Origin: an uncultured Paracoccaceae bacterium
Lineage (GTDB): Bacteria > Pseudomonadota > Alphaproteobacteria > Rhodobacterales > Rhodobacteraceae
Assembly (NCBI GenBank): GCA_937907485.1
Contig: CALESR010000331.1
Coordinates: 1-15,679 of the forward strand
Length of the DNA: 15,679 nt
Direction of reading: 5' to 3'
The notes beneath the pieces are model-generated. The model made no database searches. It was given only the letters and a program-made list of their open reading frames with translations, and was not told the origin of the DNA. The first letter of the stretch is position 1; every line of letters starts with the position of its first letter. The position numbers and the translations under genes are program-made. Of the stretch, positions 13,413-15,679 are shown piece by piece.

Positions 13413-14948
13413 TCACGCCAAGGCGTCCGGCCAAGGGCTTGAATCAGCAGCGCGCATCAGGTGTTGCGTCAGGTCGACCATTAGGTTGGCCTTAAGGTTC
13501 TGCAGGGCAAGATCATCCCACAGGTTCTCGATCTCGCCGGGATCGGCGTTCAGGTCATAGAGCTCGCCCCACGTCTGATCCTGATACACCGTCAAGCGGT
13601 GCTGGGCCGTCACCAGAGTTCGGACTCGGGGAGGAGCATCGAAACCCAGCGAGATGCGGTTGCCTTCGTCTTCGATCATCACGGATCCCGGACCGCTGCC
13701 GCCGTACAAGTCCCGGCCCTGCATCCACCACGTGGGCCCGACCCCGGCGCGTGCCAGTATGGTTGGGGCGAGGTCGATGCCCGTGCCCAGCCGGTTGGTG
13801 CGGCGCGGCAAGGGATCAGCAGGGTCCGCCCAGATCAGCGGGACACGGATGGTTGACTGGTAGTGCATCGGACCCTTCAGGATCATGCCGTGATCGCCGA
13901 GGAAATCGCCATGATCCGAGGTGAAGATCACGACGGTGTCCTCGTCAAGGCCGCTGGCCTTGAGCTGATCCAGCAGGCTGCCGACCGCGTTGTCGATCAA
14001 CGCGATCATGCCGCAGGTCAGTGCCATCGCCTCGCGCGCCTGTTGTTCGTTGACCAGAGCGGCGCCATAGGCCGCCTTGCCCAGTGTGCTGTTTTCGCGC
14101 AGCCAGCGCATGTGGGGCGGTGGATTGGCAGACCTTCGATGAAAACTCTCGGGCAGCACCATGTCCTCGGGGGCATACAAGTCCCAATAGCGGCCGGGCG
14201 GCGCAAAGGGATGGTGCGGATCAGGAAACGAGACGAAGGCAAAGAACGGCGTCTGATGCCGTTCGGGGGCGGCAAGAAACGCCTTGGCGCGGTCGCGGAT
14301 CCAGAAGGTGGAATGCTGCGCTTCGGGGATCGCGGTGCGGATGGCCTGCGGGCAGGTGTATTGGTGGGGCAATTGATGCTTGGGCCCGCGCAGTGCCTCG
14401 GGGTCGTCCAACGCCACGCGCTGGGCGAACAGATGATCGGCGCCCGCGTCGTCGCCATGGCCCATCGTCAGATCGACATGTGAAAAACCGTAATATGGCA
14501 GGTCCAGTGCCGCGCGCCCCTTGGCCTCCCACGACGAGCTTTTTTCTTGAACGTAGTTCCCTGCAGGCCGCCGCCGGGCGTTGGCCAAGGGGCCGCCGCC
14601 CGCCGGATTAGCGCCCACCTCCGGCGCCCCCTCCAAGGTACATTGCAGGTGGCATTTGCCGATCAGCGCCGTGTCATAGCCGGCCGCGCGCAGGCAATCG
14701 ACGAAGGTATTGGCCTCCAACGGCAGGGGAATGCCATTGTGCCGCACGCCGGAAACGGAGGAATTGCGCCCGGTCAGGATTGCCGCGCGGTTCGGCATGC
14801 AGACCGGGTTCGCGACATGAAAACGGTCGAACATCGTGCCGCGCGCGGCGATCCGGTCGATGTTGGGGGTGCGCAGGACGGGGTGCCCGGCGCATCCGAG
14901 GTAGTCCGCCCGATGCTGGTCGGTCACGATGAAGAGAAAGTTCACCAT
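13413..14948 (-). CDS. Type I sulfatase (formylglycine-dependent), cytoplasmic
   Basis: The 511-residue enzyme belongs to the alkaline-phosphatase-superfamily sulfatases, which hydrolyse sulfate (rarely phosphonate) monoesters. The metal-binding start FIVTDQHRADYLG holds Asp10, and VCMPNRAAILTGR (49-61) contains CxPxR with Cys50, the residue converted to formylglycine by a maturase. GKCH (97-100), PDPHHPF (242-248) and TSDHGDFLGDHG (343-354) with Asp345 and His346 complete the site. There is no signal peptide: the catalytic strand begins at residue 3, so the enzyme should be cytoplasmic. The ATG overlaps the stop of the upstream TctA-type gene (TGATG), which implies translational coupling. 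The pair suggests that an imported organic sulfate is cleaved inside the cell. The substrate, for example a choline- or aryl-sulfate-like ester, cannot be told from sequence. Confidence 0.95.
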   Translation of the reverse strand: MVNFLFIVTDQHRADYLGCAGHPVLRTPNIDRIAARGTMFDRFHVANPVCMPNRAAILTGRNSSVSGVRHNGIPLPLEANTFVDCLRAAGYDTALIGKCHLQCTLEGAPEVGANPAGGGPLANARRRPAGNYVQEKSSSWEAKGRAALDLPYYGFSHVDLTMGHGDDAGADHLFAQRVALDDPEALRGPKHQLPHQYTCPQAIRTAIPEAQHSTFWIRDRAKAFLAAPERHQTPFFAFVSFPDPHHPFAPPGRYWDLYAPEDMVLPESFHRRSANPPPHMRWLRENSTLGKAAYGAALVNEQQAREAMALTCGMIALIDNAVGSLLDQLKASGLDEDTVVIFTSDHGDFLGDHGMILKGPMHYQSTIRVPLIWADPADPLPRRTNRLGTGIDLAPTILARAGVGPTWWMQGRDLYGGSGPGSVMIEDEGNRISLGFDAPPRVRTLVTAQHRLTVYQDQTWGELYDLNADPGEIENLWDDLALQNLKANLMVDLTQHLMRAADSSPWPDALA

Positions 14949-15679
14949 CAGCCGGACCCATCCCTGCGCGCCCGCAACCGGCTGCCGAGGCTGCCAAGGA
15001 TCAGCACCAGCATCACGACCAGCAGCACCGCACTGATCGGCCGGGTGACAAAGGTCGAGATGTCGCCACCGGCCGCGCCGATGGCCTGACGGGTCCGTGC
15101 CTCAAAGATCGGCCCCAGCACCACGCCCAGAATGATCGGCACCATCGGCACCCGCGCGCGTCTGAGCGCGAAGCCCAGCAGGCCGAAGATCACTGCAAGC
15201 ACGCAATCGGTGATGCGGTAGTTTGCCGAATAGGTGCCCGCCATGCCAAAGCACAGCACTGCGATGCCCCGCATCCGGTCGTCGAGCCGGGTGACCATCG
15301 CGATCCATTTGGTGCCGATCAGCAGAATTCCGACGATGACGAAATTCATCAGGAACAGCGACAGGTAGAGTCCCGACACGAAATCCGCGTGTTCGACAAA
15401 AAGCGACGGGCCGGGGTCGACATTGTGCACCGTGAACACCGCCAGCATCATCGCCGTCAGCACCTCGCCCGGAATACCCAGCGCCAGCAGGGGCACCAGC
15501 GCGGCGGCGGGCACCGCGTTGTTGGCTGTCTCGGAGGCGATGATCCCCTCGGGGGCGCCCTTGCCGAACAACTCGGGCGTTTTCGAATGGTGACGCGCCG
15601 TGGCGTAGGAGAAGAACTGCGCCAGAAACTCGCCCACGCCGGGCAGAAGTCCCATCACCAGACCGATCAGCGAGGATCG
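14948..15679 (-). CDS. tctA: Tripartite tricarboxylate transporter (TTT) large permease TctA, 5' end cut by window edge
   Basis: The last 243 residues of the large membrane subunit are present; TctA proteins are about 500 residues, so roughly half is outside. The segment GLLPGVGEFLAQFFSYATAR near the window edge corresponds to the conserved GxxPGxG repeat of TctA, followed by GAPEGIIASETANNAV and ALVPLLALGIPGEVLTAMML. Several hydrophobic helices follow, and the C-terminus is short and basic. The TctA/TctB/TctC system imports carboxylates and other organic solutes with a periplasmic binding protein; tctB and tctC would be expected beyond the edge. The stop codon overlaps the sulfatase start by one base, so the sulfatase is the downstream gene of this operon. 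Confidence 0.92.
   Translation of the reverse strand, partial: RSSLIGLVMGLLPGVGEFLAQFFSYATARHHSKTPELFGKGAPEGIIASETANNAVPAAALVPLLALGIPGEVLTAMMLAVFTVHNVDPGPSLFVEHADFVSGLYLSLFLMNFVIVGILLIGTKWIAMVTRLDDRMRGIAVLCFGMAGTYSANYRITDCVLAVIFGLLGFALRRARVPMVPIILGVVLGPIFEARTRQAIGAAGGDISTFVTRPISAVLLVVMLVLILGSLGSRLRARRDGSG

Noticed and set aside
1..15679. CRISPR array, complete insertion sequence, rRNA, replication origin
   Set aside because: No regularly spaced repeats, no transposase with terminal inverted repeats, no rRNA sequence and no cluster of DnaA boxes was seen.

Overview
The window is GC-rich DNA with alphaproteobacterial character, most likely from a member of the Rhodobacteraceae. The pointers are the rpmH-rnpA pair, the EF-hand/RTX-type protein remnant, a tripartite tricarboxylate transporter (TTT) permease, and overall base and codon use. 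This is judged by eye; no database search was possible. The flanks look like ordinary chromosome. The middle, about 6.9-10.8 kb, is an AT-richer, broken accessory patch that starts directly after a tRNA-Arg gene.

Left flank (1-6696). A truncated RND/MMPL-type exporter reads leftward and is divergent from a lipoyl-less E2-acyltransferase-fold protein whose catalytic His position holds Glu. That gene converges on rnpA, which lies behind rpmH with a good promoter. Reading rightward next comes a tight run: a TVP38/TMEM64 membrane protein, a flavoprotein disulfide reductase (CxxxxC present, C-terminal catalytic His replaced by Tyr) and an orphan sensor histidine kinase. This looks like one transcription unit, possibly for redox or metal stress.

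Middle (6791-10764). tRNA-Arg(ACG) is followed by two C-terminal-type fragments on the minus strand: one helicase-associated and frameshifted, one ParB/DNA-methylase-like. They look like the remains of an integrated element. Then come pieces of a secreted, calcium-binding (EF-hand/RTX-like) modular protein: a tiny relic carrying a 35-bp perfect repeat, an AT-rich four-helix membrane protein gene with an apparently frameshifted 5' end, a start-less modular protein gene broken by two or three apparent single-base losses, and an AT-rich small gene with an in-frame TGA after which the frame stays protein-like for 41 codons. Body fragment, small downstream gene, start-less body fragment, small downstream gene is the layout of orphan toxin/immunity modules. 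I offer that as a hypothesis; no toxin domain is recognised.

Right flank (11088-15679). An HSL-family alpha/beta hydrolase is divergent from an AraC-family regulator, probably its controller. After a gene-poor spacer there is a leftward operon of a TctA-type permease (cut by the window edge) whose stop overlaps the start of a sulfatase with a CxPxR formylglycine motif and no signal peptide. This suggests import of an organic solute followed by cytoplasmic desulfation.
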